DNA of 20,501 nucleotides from Bacillota bacterium (GCA_023439605.1 JAEXNS010000240.1:1-20501); one strand, 5' to 3'; shown: positions 1 to 7,386, numbered from the stretch's first letter. Notes: generated from the sequence alone by a model not told the origin. Program-made: numbers and translations.

Positions 1-368
1 TTACTACTCAATGTTTAAGAGTTCCTGTTTCAGATGGACATACTGCGGCAGTTTTTGTTTCATTTGATAAAAAGCCATCTAAGGACGAAATTATAAAATT
101 ATGGAAAGAATTTAAAGGTGTTCCACAAGAATTAGAATTACCATCTGCACCAAAACAATTTATAAATTATTTTGAGGAAGACAACAGACCTCAAGCTAAA
201 TTAGATAGAAATTTAGAAAACGGTATGGCGGTTACTGCAGGAAGATTAAGAGAAGATTCTCAATATGATTATAAATTTGTTTGTTTATCACACAATACAT
301 TAAGAGGTGCTGCTGGTGGAGCTGTATTACTTGCAGAATTATTGGCTGCAAAAGGCTTTTTTGATTAA
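1..368 (+). CDS. asd: aspartate-semialdehyde dehydrogenase, C-terminal part (5' end outside window)
   Basis: Reading in frame from base 3 gives 121 codons ending at TAA 366-368, with the start lying upstream of the window. The fragment begins TTQCLRVPVSDGHTAAVFVS and ends with a glycine/alanine-rich NTLRGAAGGAVLLAELLA helix. The RVPVSDGH segment carries the histidine that acts as acid/base catalyst in this family, and the overall pattern resembles the archaeal/clostridial-type aspartate-semialdehyde dehydrogenase rather than the E. coli type. The enzyme makes aspartate semialdehyde from aspartyl phosphate using NADPH, in the cytoplasm. The product is the substrate of DapA, whose gene starts 19 nt downstream, so the function and the neighbourhood agree. 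Only the C-terminal third or so is visible, so the active-site cysteine and NADP motif cannot be checked. Confidence 0.88.
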   Translation, partial: TTQCLRVPVSDGHTAAVFVSFDKKPSKDEIIKLWKEFKGVPQELELPSAPKQFINYFEEDNRPQAKLDRNLENGMAVTAGRLREDSQYDYKFVCLSHNTLRGAAGGAVLLAELLAAKGFFD

Positions 369-387
369 GAAAAGAAGGGATTAAATT

Positions 388-1278
388 ATGAAAAATACAA
401 TTTATCAAGGTTCAGGAGTAGCTATAGTAACCCCTATGAACGATGATGGTTCTATAAATTATGAACAATTTCGAAATAATATAAATTATCAAATAGAAAA
501 TGGAACAGATGCGATAATTGTTTGTGGAACTACAGGCGAATCCTCGACAATGACTGACGAAGAACATATAGAATGTATGCGTTTTACAGTTGAAGTAGTA
601 AACAAAAGGGTTCCAGTAATTGCTGGAACAGGTAGTAATGATACAAGATACGCAATAGAATTATCACAAGAAGCTGAAAAAGTCGGAGTAGATGCTTTAT
701 TAGTGGTTACTCCTTATTATAACAAATCATCACAACATGGTTTAGTTAAACATTTCAACATGATTGCAGACAGTGTAAATATTCCTATAATATTATATAA
801 TATTCCAGGGAGAACGGGAGTTAATATAAATATAGAAACATATGTTGAGCTAGCTAAACATAAAAACATTGTTGCAGTAAAAGAAGCAAGTGGAAACATA
901 GGTTATGTAGCACAAATTATAGAGGCGTGTGGAGATGTACTAGATATTTACAGCGGAAATGACGATCAAATAGTTCCTATAATGTCTTTAGGGGGCAAAG
1001 GTGTAATTTCTGTTGTGGCAAATATTCTACCTCAAATGACACATGATATGACAGAATATTGCCTAAAAAATGATTTTATAAAATCATCACAAATTCAAAT
1101 CCAATATTTAGATTTAATAAATAATTTATTTATAGATGTAAATCCTATTCCAATTAAAGAAGCAATGAATATGATGGGATTTAATGCTGGTGAATGCAGA
1201 ATGCCTCTTGTTAGAATGTGTGACAAAAATATTGAAAAATTAAAAAGTTCATTGATGAAATATGAACTTGTAAAATAG
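388..1278 (+). CDS. dapA: 4-hydroxy-tetrahydrodipicolinate synthase
   Basis: A 296-residue protein of normal family length. It condenses aspartate semialdehyde with pyruvate, the first committed step to diaminopimelate and lysine. Visible family residues are the GTTGES segment with Thr48-Thr49, the Tyr110-Tyr111 pair, Tyr137 in ILYNIPGRTG with Arg142, and the Schiff-base Lys165 in VAVKEASGN. These correspond to the catalytic triad, substrate-carboxylate arginine and pyruvate-binding lysine of the TIM-barrel DapA/NAL family. An AGAAGGGA ribosome site lies about 8 nt before the ATG. The gene sits between asd and dapB with short gaps, which makes the dapA assignment much more likely than another member of the aldolase superfamily such as N-acetylneuraminate lyase. 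Probably co-transcribed as asd-dapA-dapB. No internal promoter was seen. Confidence 0.95.
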   Translation: MKNTIYQGSGVAIVTPMNDDGSINYEQFRNNINYQIENGTDAIIVCGTTGESSTMTDEEHIECMRFTVEVVNKRVPVIAGTGSNDTRYAIELSQEAEKVGVDALLVVTPYYNKSSQHGLVKHFNMIADSVNIPIILYNIPGRTGVNINIETYVELAKHKNIVAVKEASGNIGYVAQIIEACGDVLDIYSGNDDQIVPIMSLGGKGVISVVANILPQMTHDMTEYCLKNDFIKSSQIQIQYLDLINNLFIDVNPIPIKEAMNMMGFNAGECRMPLVRMCDKNIEKLKSSLMKYELVK

Positions 1279-1319
1279 TTTGATAAAGAATAATATTTTG
1301 TTAAAATAGGAGGATTTTC

Positions 1320-2069
1320 ATGGTTAATATATCTCTTTGCGGTGCAAATGGTAAAATGGGACGTACTATTTACAATTGCATACAGAACAGAAAAGATTGT
1401 GTTGTTGTTTCAGGAATAGATATGAATACAGAAAAATATGCAGACTTTGCTATATTTAAAAATCCATTTGATTTACCAGAAGTGCCAGATGTAATTATAG
1501 ATTATTCACATCCTTCTTCTTTAGATAATCTAATAGAATATTCAAAGACTAAAAATGTACCTGTTGTGCTTGCAACTACTGGATATTCAAAAGAAGAAGT
1601 AGAAAAAATTAAAAATGCATCAAAAGAAACTCCATTGTTTTTTTCATGGAATATGTCTTTGGGAATAAATTTATTGGTTCAGCTTTCTAAAAAAGCAGCA
1701 TCTATATTGGGAAATCAATTTGATATAGAAATAGTTGAAAAACATCACAATCAAAAAATTGATGCTCCTAGTGGAACAGCTCTAATGATTGCAAATGGAA
1801 TAAATGAAGTTTTTGACAATGAAAAAGAATACATTTATGAAAGACAGTCCAAAAGAGAAAAGAGAGAGCAAAAAGAAATAGGAATTCATGCTGTGCGTGG
1901 AGGTACTATTGTCGGAGTTCACGAAGTAATCTTTGCTGGAAATGATGAAGTTATAACTTTGTCTCATAGTGCAACTTCAAAAACAGTTTTTGCAGAAGGT
2001 TCTATAAATGCAGCTGTGTTTATAAAAGGAAAAGAAGTTGGATTATATGATATGTCAAATTTAATATAA
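1320..2069 (+). CDS. dapB: 4-hydroxy-tetrahydrodipicolinate reductase
   Basis: A 249-residue cytoplasmic reductase that converts the DapA product to tetrahydrodipicolinate with NAD(P)H. The N-terminal Rossmann motif GANGKMGR is at residues 8-15. The family signature with catalytic His142-His143 and Lys146 is followed by DAPSGTA at 148-154, and the RGGTIVGVHEV strand follows near residue 193. Length matches the family. The start is supported by an AGGAGG site 6-7 nt before the ATG. The gene is 41 nt behind dapA and is followed by a strong hairpin at 2078-2112, so it is probably the last gene of the asd-dapA-dapB unit. Nothing is missing or truncated. Confidence 0.95.
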   Translation: MVNISLCGANGKMGRTIYNCIQNRKDCVVVSGIDMNTEKYADFAIFKNPFDLPEVPDVIIDYSHPSSLDNLIEYSKTKNVPVVLATTGYSKEEVEKIKNASKETPLFFSWNMSLGINLLVQLSKKAASILGNQFDIEIVEKHHNQKIDAPSGTALMIANGINEVFDNEKEYIYERQSKREKREQKEIGIHAVRGGTIVGVHEVIFAGNDEVITLSHSATSKTVFAEGSINAAVFIKGKEVGLYDMSNLI

Positions 2070-2077
2070 AAATAAAA

Positions 2078-2112
2078 AAATCAAGAATACCTATTTTAGG
2101 TATTCTTGATTT
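2078..2112 (+). terminator. hairpin closing the asd-dapA-dapB unit
   Basis: Perfect inverted repeat: arm ATCAAGAATACCTA (2080-2093), loop TTT, matching arm 2097-2110, extendable by two A-T pairs. It starts 11 nt after the dapB stop. The 3' T-run is weak (TTGCATTAT) while an A-run precedes the stem, so it is not a textbook intrinsic terminator on the plus strand. Its downstream edge overlaps the -35 of the next promoter. Confidence 0.6.
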
Positions 2113-2139
2113 GCATTATATCAAAAAAAGTAGTATAAT
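2111..2139 (+). promoter_or_regulatory. sigma-A-type promoter of the thioredoxin-reductase-like gene
   Basis: TTGCAT at 2111-2116, a 17-nt spacer and a perfect TATAAT at 2134-2139. The -35 matches only TTG of the consensus. The site lies 31 nt before the start codon at 2171 and directly behind the hairpin that ends the dap unit, which fits a new transcription unit starting here. Confidence 0.6.
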
Positions 2140-2170
2140 TTATTAAAAGTAATTTTGTGGAGGTATTTTT

Positions 2171-3028
2171 ATGAAAAATGTTTTTATAATAGGTGGAGGT
2201 CCAGCTGGAGTTTCAGCAGCTTTGTATACAAGTAGGGCAGGAGTAGAAACTTCTATAATTAGCAAGGACAAAGGTGCTCTTGAAAAAGCTGAAAAAATAG
2301 AAAATTATTATGGACTTGAAAAACCTATAAAGGGTAGTGAACTAGTTGAAATAGGTATAAATCAAGCTAAAAAAATAGGGGTCACTCTTATTGACGATGA
2401 AGTAATAGGGTTATCATATGAAAATAATTTTGTAATAGAAACTAAAAATACAAAATATAATGCAGATGCCTTAATAATTGCAACTGGTTCTTCACGTGCA
2501 AAACCAAAAATAACAGGATTAAAAGAATATGAAGGTAAAGGAGTAAGCTATTGTGCTGTTTGTGATGCTTTTTTCTATAGAAATAAAGATGTAGCGGTTT
2601 TAGGGAATTCTGATTATGCTCTTCATGAAGCACAAACTTTAATCCAAACATCTAAAAGTGTTACAATACTTACAAACGGAGAAAAAATGTTAGCAAGAGT
2701 TCCAGAAAACATTTCTATAGATACAAGAAAAATAAAAAGTATAGAAGGAAAAGATGAAGTGATAAGTCATATACTTTTTGAGGATATGTCAACGCTTAAT
2801 GTAAGTGGATTATTTATTGCTGTTGGAATTGCAGGTAGCGGAGATTTAGCTAGAAAAATAGGTGCAGAAGCTGATGAAAAGAAGATAATTATCGATGCAA
2901 ATATGTGTACATCTATTCCAGGATTATTTGCAGCGGGAGATTGTACTGGTGGATTACAGCAAATATGTAAAGCTGTTTATGAGGGTGGAAAAGCAGGTTT
3001 AGAAGCAGTAAAATTTTTGAAGAAATAA
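2171..3028 (+). CDS. thioredoxin-reductase-like FAD flavoprotein lacking NADPH motifs (possible ferredoxin-dependent type)
   Basis: A 285-residue protein, shorter than the usual 310-320 of NADPH thioredoxin reductase. The N-terminal FAD motif GGGPAGVSAAL is at 8-18, a redox CxxC (Cys128-Ala-Val-Cys131-Asp) lies in the central domain, and the second FAD motif GLFAAGDCTGG is at 251-261. The central domain lacks both classical NADPH signatures: the GGGxSAxExA loop reads GNSDYALHEA (145-154), and the HRRxxxR segment is replaced by TNGEKML. Known clostridial ferredoxin-dependent flavin thioredoxin reductases are short TrxB-fold proteins without these motifs, so reduction by ferredoxin is a reasonable inference. 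It presumably reduces thioredoxin or another dithiol protein in the cytoplasm. A GGAGG ribosome site and its own promoter precede it. An MsrA-like gene downstream would need thiol reducing power, but an inserted repeat separates the two. Confidence 0.85.
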   Translation: MKNVFIIGGGPAGVSAALYTSRAGVETSIISKDKGALEKAEKIENYYGLEKPIKGSELVEIGINQAKKIGVTLIDDEVIGLSYENNFVIETKNTKYNADALIIATGSSRAKPKITGLKEYEGKGVSYCAVCDAFFYRNKDVAVLGNSDYALHEAQTLIQTSKSVTILTNGEKMLARVPENISIDTRKIKSIEGKDEVISHILFEDMSTLNVSGLFIAVGIAGSGDLARKIGAEADEKKIIIDANMCTSIPGLFAAGDCTGGLQQICKAVYEGGKAGLEAVKFLKK

Positions 3029-3054
3029 ATAGATTTTTTGTTAGTTTATATGTG

Positions 3055-3179
3055 GTTATTATTAGGCCAATAAAGGTAAAGTTTACAGAGTTCATTCTCG
3101 CATAGTCTACCGAGATTTTCAGTCGGCCATAGACCTTCTATAAAGTATCTTAGTCATATACATATGGCTGAATGGTAAC
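3055..3179 (+). mobile_element. MITE-like element, copy A (125 bp)
   Basis: The ends are GTTATTATTAGGCC (3055-3068) and GGCTGAATGGTAAC (3166-3179), matching as inverted repeats at 10 of 14 positions. The flanking 8-mers TATATGTG and TGTATGTG match at 7 of 8 positions, as expected for an old 8-bp target duplication. Inside, the core AAAGGTAAAGTTTAC is identical to copy B, while the hairpin region is diverged. It carries no open reading frame and lies 26 nt after the stop codon of the flavoprotein gene. Confidence 0.8.
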
Positions 3180-3246
3180 TGTATGTGATTAATTATTTTA
3201 CTAAATTGTGTTTTGGAGATTAGTTGATAAATGAAAGGGATTATTT

Positions 3247-3729
3247 ATGGAAACTATTTATTTTGCTGGTGGTTGTCTTTGGGGCGTACAGGCATTTATC
3301 AAAACCTTAAAAGGAGTTGTTTTTACTGAAGCTGGAAGGGCAAATGGAAGCACAGATATTTTAGACGGTGAGTATGACGGTTATGCAGAATGTGTAAAAA
3401 CAGTCTTCGATCCCCTAATTACTTCGGTTGATAAATTGATGAAATGTTTCTTTGAGATTATTGATCCTTATAGCATAAATAAGCAGGGAATTGATATAGG
3501 AGAAAAATACCGTACTGGTGTTTATAGTGAAGATAGTATCCACTTGATATCTGCTTTAAATTATATAAATAGGCAAGATAATAAAGATAAAATCGTAGTA
3601 GAAGTTCTTCCTTTGACGAATTATGTTAGGAGTGCTGAGGAGCATCAAGATAGGTTGGATAAATTTCCTGATGACTATTGTCATATACCAAAGCAACTTT
3701 TACATAGATATAAGATGAATATTAAATGA
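3247..3729 (+). CDS. MsrA-family peptide methionine sulfoxide reductase-like protein
   Basis: A 160-residue protein with the MsrA fold pattern. FAGGCLWGVQ holds the nucleophile Cys10. AECV holds the conserved acidic residue Glu48. DPYSINKQGIDIGEKYRTGVY corresponds to the family's central DP..N.QG.D.G.QYR motif (shown here at 73-93), and SAEEHQDRLDKFPDDYCHIP is the C-terminal signature with Cys145. Typical MsrA reads GCFWC and GHAE where this reads GCLWG and GYAE, so it belongs to a divergent short subgroup. Cys49, Cys67 and Cys145 are candidate resolving residues. The family reduces methionine-S-sulfoxide in proteins using thioredoxin, in the cytoplasm. GAAAGGG lies 6 nt before the ATG. No convincing promoter was seen between repeat copy A and the gene. 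Family membership is secure, but activity on the standard substrate is less so. Confidence 0.8.
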   Translation: METIYFAGGCLWGVQAFIKTLKGVVFTEAGRANGSTDILDGEYDGYAECVKTVFDPLITSVDKLMKCFFEIIDPYSINKQGIDIGEKYRTGVYSEDSIHLISALNYINRQDNKDKIVVEVLPLTNYVRSAEEHQDRLDKFPDDYCHIPKQLLHRYKMNIK

Positions 3730-3792
3730 TAAAGACTAAATTTGGTGCACGAATTGAAGAATAATTAAGAAAGTAATAAATAGGAGAGTATT

Positions 3793-4671
3793 ATGAGAAA
3801 ATATCAATATAAAAAAGTAAATGCTTTTACATCAGATGCTTCAAATGGAAATCCAGCGGCATATTTATTATTGGACGAAAACGAAATAAGTCATGAAAAA
3901 ATGCTTAAAGTGGGTAAAGAACATTCGGGGTTTGTCTCGGAAGTAGTTTTTTGTTCAAAATCTAAAGTAGCTGATTTAAAGCTTATATATTATTCGACAG
4001 AATGTGAAGTGGATTTTTGTGGGCATGGTACAATTGCAACAATGTATGACTTGATAAAAAATGATGCAGATTTACTTGAAAAAGATAAAATAATTATTGA
4101 AACGAATAAAAAAGGCATATTAACTGTATTTAATAATATTAAGTATGAAGATACTGTTTACATAACAGCACCTAAGGCAAAACACTTACCTATACCTGTT
4201 AATACGGAACAAATTGTCGATGCTTTGTCAATTTCAAAAGCGGATATTGCTCATGAATATCCTGTTGATTTTATTGATGCAGGATTAAAAACACTTATTG
4301 TACCTATAGCAGAATTTAATAAGGAGATCTCTATTTTACCAAATGAATCAATACTCAAAGAATTTTGTCTCGAAAATGGAATTGACATTATACTTATTTT
4401 CTGTAAAACAGCAGGAAGTTTAGATTTTATGGCTCATACAAGGGTATTTGCTCCAAAGTTTGGATATTTAGAGGATCCAGCAACAGGTTCAGGAAATAGT
4501 GCATTTGCTAATTATCTTTTGAAAAATAACCTTTGGGATGGTTCACCTATTTCAATAGAACAGGGAAGTAAGGATTTTGCATTTAATACGATTAAATTAA
4601 AATTATTGGATAACGAAGTCCTTTTCGGTGGTAAGGCAAATGTTATTATCGAAGGTTATTATTATTTATAA
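3793..4671 (+). CDS. PhzF family protein (epimerase/isomerase fold)
   Basis: A 292-residue protein of typical PhzF length. The first half contains VNAFTSDASNGNPAA (residues 9-23), the SEVVF segment carrying the candidate catalytic glutamate, and VDFCGHGTIAT. The second half carries the mirror motif RVFAPKFGYLEDPATGSGNSA. These repeated diaminopimelate-epimerase-like halves define the family, in which a conserved glutamate moves a proton on the substrate. The true substrate is unknown. Most Firmicute members are not in phenazine pathways, and no phenazine genes occur here. It follows the MsrA-like gene by 63 nt with its own AGGAGA ribosome site, so co-transcription is possible. Repeat copy E begins 18 nt after its stop. 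Confidence 0.85.
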   Translation: MRKYQYKKVNAFTSDASNGNPAAYLLLDENEISHEKMLKVGKEHSGFVSEVVFCSKSKVADLKLIYYSTECEVDFCGHGTIATMYDLIKNDADLLEKDKIIIETNKKGILTVFNNIKYEDTVYITAPKAKHLPIPVNTEQIVDALSISKADIAHEYPVDFIDAGLKTLIVPIAEFNKEISILPNESILKEFCLENGIDIILIFCKTAGSLDFMAHTRVFAPKFGYLEDPATGSGNSAFANYLLKNNLWDGSPISIEQGSKDFAFNTIKLKLLDNEVLFGGKANVIIEGYYYL

Positions 4672-4689
4672 TAAAAAAGAATTTTAATG

Positions 4690-4790
4690 GTTACTAGTCA
4701 ACTACAAAGATAAAGTTGACGATTTTGTAGGCGTTTTGACTTGATTAGTTGACAAGGCTTCGTTATCATTGACCTTAAGTAAAACATATC
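4690..4790 (+). repeat. diverged MITE-like element, copy E
   Basis: Starts with GTTACTAGTCAACT (4690-4703), close to the left terminal repeat of the other copies. It then follows their order of blocks: AAAGATAAAGTTGACGATTTTG, two hairpins, GACCTT and GTAAAACATAT. The TTGACT/AGTTGA and TGACAA/TTATCA hairpin arms still pair, with wobbles and one mismatch. No right terminal repeat is recognisable after 4790, so this copy is decayed or truncated. It lies between the phzF-like gene and the next promoter. Confidence 0.65.
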
Positions 4791-4846
4791 TTAATTGCAA
4801 CTTTTTAGCATACAAATTTTATATTATCAAATAATTATTTATCCCC

Positions 4847-4875
4847 TTGACATTTTAAAAATATTCGTTTATAAT
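4847..4875 (+). promoter_or_regulatory. consensus sigma-A promoter for the sulfur PLP-enzyme pair
   Basis: Perfect TTGACA at 4847-4852, a 17-nt spacer and perfect TATAAT at 4870-4875. Transcription would start near 4882, giving a leader of about 54 nt before the ATG at 4936. A perfect consensus promoter usually implies a controlling repressor, and the palindrome at 4887-4909 is well placed for one. Confidence 0.85.
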
Positions 4876-4886
4876 TAAATACATAA

Positions 4887-4909
4887 ATTCATATATATTA
4901 TATATGAAT
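4887..4909. promoter_or_regulatory. perfect 23-bp palindrome, candidate operator
   Basis: The left arm ATTCATATATA (4887-4897), a central T and the right arm TATATATGAAT (4899-4909) are exact reverse complements. It lies 11 nt downstream of the -10 element, just past the predicted start point, where a bound repressor would block transcription. No binding family can be assigned from the sequence alone. The AT-rich composition makes short palindromes common, but an exact 11-bp arm at this position is notable. Confidence 0.55.
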
Positions 4910-4935
4910 ACTATTCTTTAAAGGTTGTGAGGGTT

Positions 4936-6078
4936 ATGAATAAATATAAATTTGAAACTATAACAGTTCATGGAAATAAGGGGTATGATGAAAAAACAGG
5001 TGCTGTTAGTACTCCTATTTATCAAAGTGCAACATTTAGACATTTAGGTTTAAATCAGTCTACGGGTTATGACTATTCGAGGTTACAAAATCCTACTAGG
5101 GAGGAACTAGAGAAAACAATTGCCCTATTGGATAATGGTAAAGAAGCGTTAGCCTTTTCTAGTGGAATGGCAGCTGTTTCTACCATAATAAAACTTTTTA
5201 AAAGTGGAGACCATATTATAGTATGTGATGATTTGTATGGTGGAACGTATAGGATTTTTGAAGAGATTTATAGCCATTTTGGAATTACAACTACTTATGT
5301 GGATTTGACTGAAAAAAATGCTTTGAAAAAATATTTGAAAAAAGAAACTGTGGCAATATGGGTCGAAAGTCCTACAAATCCAATGATGAAAGTTGTAGAT
5401 ATAGAATTTATATCTAGTTTTGCAAAAGAAAATAACATTTTAAGTATAGTAGATAATACTTTCCTTACATCCTACTGTATAAGACCATTGGATTATGAAA
5501 TAGATGTAGTTGTATATAGTGGAACAAAATATTTAGCAGGACATAATGATACTTTAGCTGGTTTTGTTGTTACAAAAACAGATTCTATAATAGAAAAACT
5601 TAGACTTATACAAAAATCTGAAGGTGCTGTTTTAGCCCCTTTTGATAGTTGGCTTGTTCTAAGAGGACTTAAAACATTACATTTAAGAATGGATAGACAG
5701 TGTGAAAATGCAATTAAACTTGCCGAATTTTTATCTAAACACAAAAATGTAACTAAAGTGTATTTTCCTGGTTTACCTGAACATAAAGAGCATGAAATAA
5801 TAAAAAAACAATCAAAAGCTTTTGGTGCAATGATTTCTTTTGAAGTAAATTCTATAGAATTAGTTGAAAAAGTTTTAAGAGAAGTTAAGCTTATTATGTT
5901 CGCTGAGAGTTTAGGAGGAGTAGAGACTCTTATAACATATCCTTTTGTACAAACTCATAGTGCAATACCAGAGGAATTAAGAAACAAGTTGGGTGTAAAC
6001 GAAAAGTTACTCCGTCTTTCTGTTGGGATAGAAAATGTTAATGATTTGCTAGAAGATTTAGAAAATGCTTTGAGGTGA
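4936..6078 (+). CDS. trans-sulfuration family PLP enzyme (cystathionine gamma-synthase/lyase or O-acylhomoserine sulfhydrylase type)
   Basis: A 380-residue protein counting from ATG 4936. An in-frame GTG at 4927 exists, but AAAGG at 4920-4924 is 2 nt from it and 11 nt from the ATG, so the ATG is preferred. Family marks are GYDYSRLQNPTREELE (residues 44-59, with Tyr46 and Arg49 for the phosphate of the neighbouring subunit), SSGMAA at 75-80, Asp173 in VDNTF that holds the PLP nitrogen, and Lys198 in YSGTKYLAGH that binds PLP. It is a cytoplasmic enzyme of the Cys/Met metabolism family. The exact reaction (gamma-synthase, gamma-lyase or sulfhydrylase) cannot be settled by eye. A MalY/PatB-type lyase gene starts 4 nt after its stop, a pairing that fits interconversion of cysteine, cystathionine and homocysteine. 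Confidence 0.9.
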   Translation: MNKYKFETITVHGNKGYDEKTGAVSTPIYQSATFRHLGLNQSTGYDYSRLQNPTREELEKTIALLDNGKEALAFSSGMAAVSTIIKLFKSGDHIIVCDDLYGGTYRIFEEIYSHFGITTTYVDLTEKNALKKYLKKETVAIWVESPTNPMMKVVDIEFISSFAKENNILSIVDNTFLTSYCIRPLDYEIDVVVYSGTKYLAGHNDTLAGFVVTKTDSIIEKLRLIQKSEGAVLAPFDSWLVLRGLKTLHLRMDRQCENAIKLAEFLSKHKNVTKVYFPGLPEHKEHEIIKKQSKAFGAMISFEVNSIELVEKVLREVKLIMFAESLGGVETLITYPFVQTHSAIPEELRNKLGVNEKLLRLSVGIENVNDLLEDLENALR

Positions 6079-6082
6079 TTTA

Positions 6083-7249
6083 ATGAAATATAATTTTGAT
6101 GAAATAATTGATAGATACAATACAAATTCTTTGAAATATGACTTTAAAAAAGAACGAAATATGCCATTAGATGTTAATCCATTTTGGGTTGCAGATATGG
6201 ATTTCAAATCGTTACCAGAAATATCTGAAGCACTCATAGAAAGATGTAATCATGGTATTTATGGGTATTCTGAACCCAAACAAGATTATTATGATGCTTT
6301 GAAAAAATGGTATAAAGATAGATTTGATTTTTCTTTTAAAGAAAATGAGGTGGTTATAACTCCAGGAATTGTTTTTGCTATATGTACAGCAATAACAGCC
6401 TTTACAGAGGAAAATCAAGGAGTTATGATTCAAAAACCAGTTTATTATCCATTTTCATCTTCAATTGAAATGAACAACAGAAAAATTGTAAATAATCATC
6501 TTGTTTATGAAGATGGAAAGTATAAAATAGATTTTAAAGATTTTGAAAATCAAATAAAAGAGGAAAATGTAAAGTTATTTATATTATGTAATCCACATAA
6601 TCCTGTAGGTAAGGTATGGAGTAAAGAGGAACTTACTTTGCTAGGTGAAATATGTCTTAGAAATAATGTTCTTGTTATTTCAGATGAAATTCATTCTGAC
6701 TTTGTCTATGAAGGATTTAAACACACAGTTTTTTCAGAAATATCAGAAAAATTTGCAGAAATAACTATTACCTGTACATCTCCAAGTAAAACATTTAATT
6801 TAGCAGGTTTGCAACTATCAAACATTATAATTAAGAACAATAAAATTTTAAAAAAATTTAAAAAAGAATTACATAAAACAGGATATAGTCAGCCAAACAT
6901 AATGGGTCTTATATCTGCACAGGCAGCATATACACATGGTGCCAAATGGGTTGATGAATTACTTGTATATTTAAAAAATAATATAGAGTTAGCAAAAGAA
7001 ATTATAAAAGAAATTTTTCCAACTGCTCATGTAATAAATCCAGAGGGAACTTATTTGCTATGGATAGATTTTAGAAGTCTTGGGATTCCAGCCGAAAAAT
7101 TAGATAAACTTATAGTGGAAAAAGCTAAATTATGGCTAGATGGTGGAACTATGTTTGGCCAAGAAGGAGATGGATTCCAAAGAATAAATATAGCGTGTCC
7201 AAAAGAAAGTCTAAAAAAAGCTCTATATTCTTTGAAAAATATCTTATAA
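6083..7249 (+). CDS. MalY/PatB family PLP-dependent C-S lyase (cystathionine beta-lyase type) / aminotransferase class I
   Basis: A 388-residue fold-type I PLP enzyme. Motifs typical of MalY/PatB are FWVADMDFKSLPEI (34-47), GIYGYSEP (58-65), NPHNPVGKVWSKEEL (170-184), SDEIHSDFVY (200-209) and SPSKTFNLAGLQLS (233-246) with the PLP lysine Lys236. Members split cystathionine or cysteine to pyruvate, ammonia and a thiol, and some act as aminotransferases. The GAGGTGA ribosome site overlaps the end of the preceding trans-sulfuration gene, and the gap is only 4 nt, so the two are translationally linked. Together they can form homocysteine from cysteine-derived sulfur. The stop codon lies inside the 8-bp target duplication of repeat copy B. 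Confidence 0.9.
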   Translation: MKYNFDEIIDRYNTNSLKYDFKKERNMPLDVNPFWVADMDFKSLPEISEALIERCNHGIYGYSEPKQDYYDALKKWYKDRFDFSFKENEVVITPGIVFAICTAITAFTEENQGVMIQKPVYYPFSSSIEMNNRKIVNNHLVYEDGKYKIDFKDFENQIKEENVKLFILCNPHNPVGKVWSKEELTLLGEICLRNNVLVISDEIHSDFVYEGFKHTVFSEISEKFAEITITCTSPSKTFNLAGLQLSNIIIKNNKILKKFKKELHKTGYSQPNIMGLISAQAAYTHGAKWVDELLVYLKNNIELAKEIIKEIFPTAHVINPEGTYLLWIDFRSLGIPAEKLDKLIVEKAKLWLDGGTMFGQEGDGFQRINIACPKESLKKALYSLKNIL

Positions 7250-7252
7250 AAA

Positions 7253-7386
7253 ATTACTATTCAGCCGCTAAAGGTAAAGTTTACGATTTTGCAAGAGTTT
7301 CGACTCTGCGGAGTCGACCAGGCTTTCTGGTCGCCCTGGACCTTCGGTAAAACATATTTGCATTACACATATGGATGAATAGTAAC
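7253..7386 (+). mobile_element. MITE-like element, copy B (134 bp) with perfect 8-bp target duplication
   Basis: Ends ATTACTATTCAGCC (7253-7266) and GGATGAATAGTAAC (7373-7386) are inverted repeats matching at 12 of 14 positions. TATAAAAA occurs immediately on both sides (7245-7252 and 7387-7394), the signature of transposition with an 8-bp duplication. The core contains two adjoining GC-rich hairpins, TCGACTC/GAGTCGA (7300-7317, loop TGCG) and CGACCAG/CTGGTCG (7315-7333, loop GCTTT), which share three bases. No coding sequence fits, so it would depend on a transposase elsewhere. It is the best-preserved copy in the window. Confidence 0.88.

Noticed and set aside
4876..4935. S-box or T-box riboswitch in the leader of the trans-sulfuration gene
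   Set aside because: The leader is only about 54 nt and lacks the S-box core and any T-box sequence. The palindrome fits a protein operator better.
4927..4935. GTG start for the trans-sulfuration enzyme
   Set aside because: Only 2 nt separate the best ribosome site from the GTG, while the ATG nine bases later has usable spacing and gives the usual family N-terminus.
7132..7350. Open frame running from the MalY-type gene into repeat copy B
   Set aside because: Out of frame with the PLP enzyme, with most of its tail encoded by the MITE-like repeat, and no ribosome site.
7253..7386. Repeat copy B as a tRNA-like or known structured RNA (GGTTTCGACTC-like segments)
   Set aside because: A T-arm-like string occurs, but there is no acceptor stem, anticodon arm or CCA context. 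The terminal inverted repeats and target duplication explain it better as a MITE.
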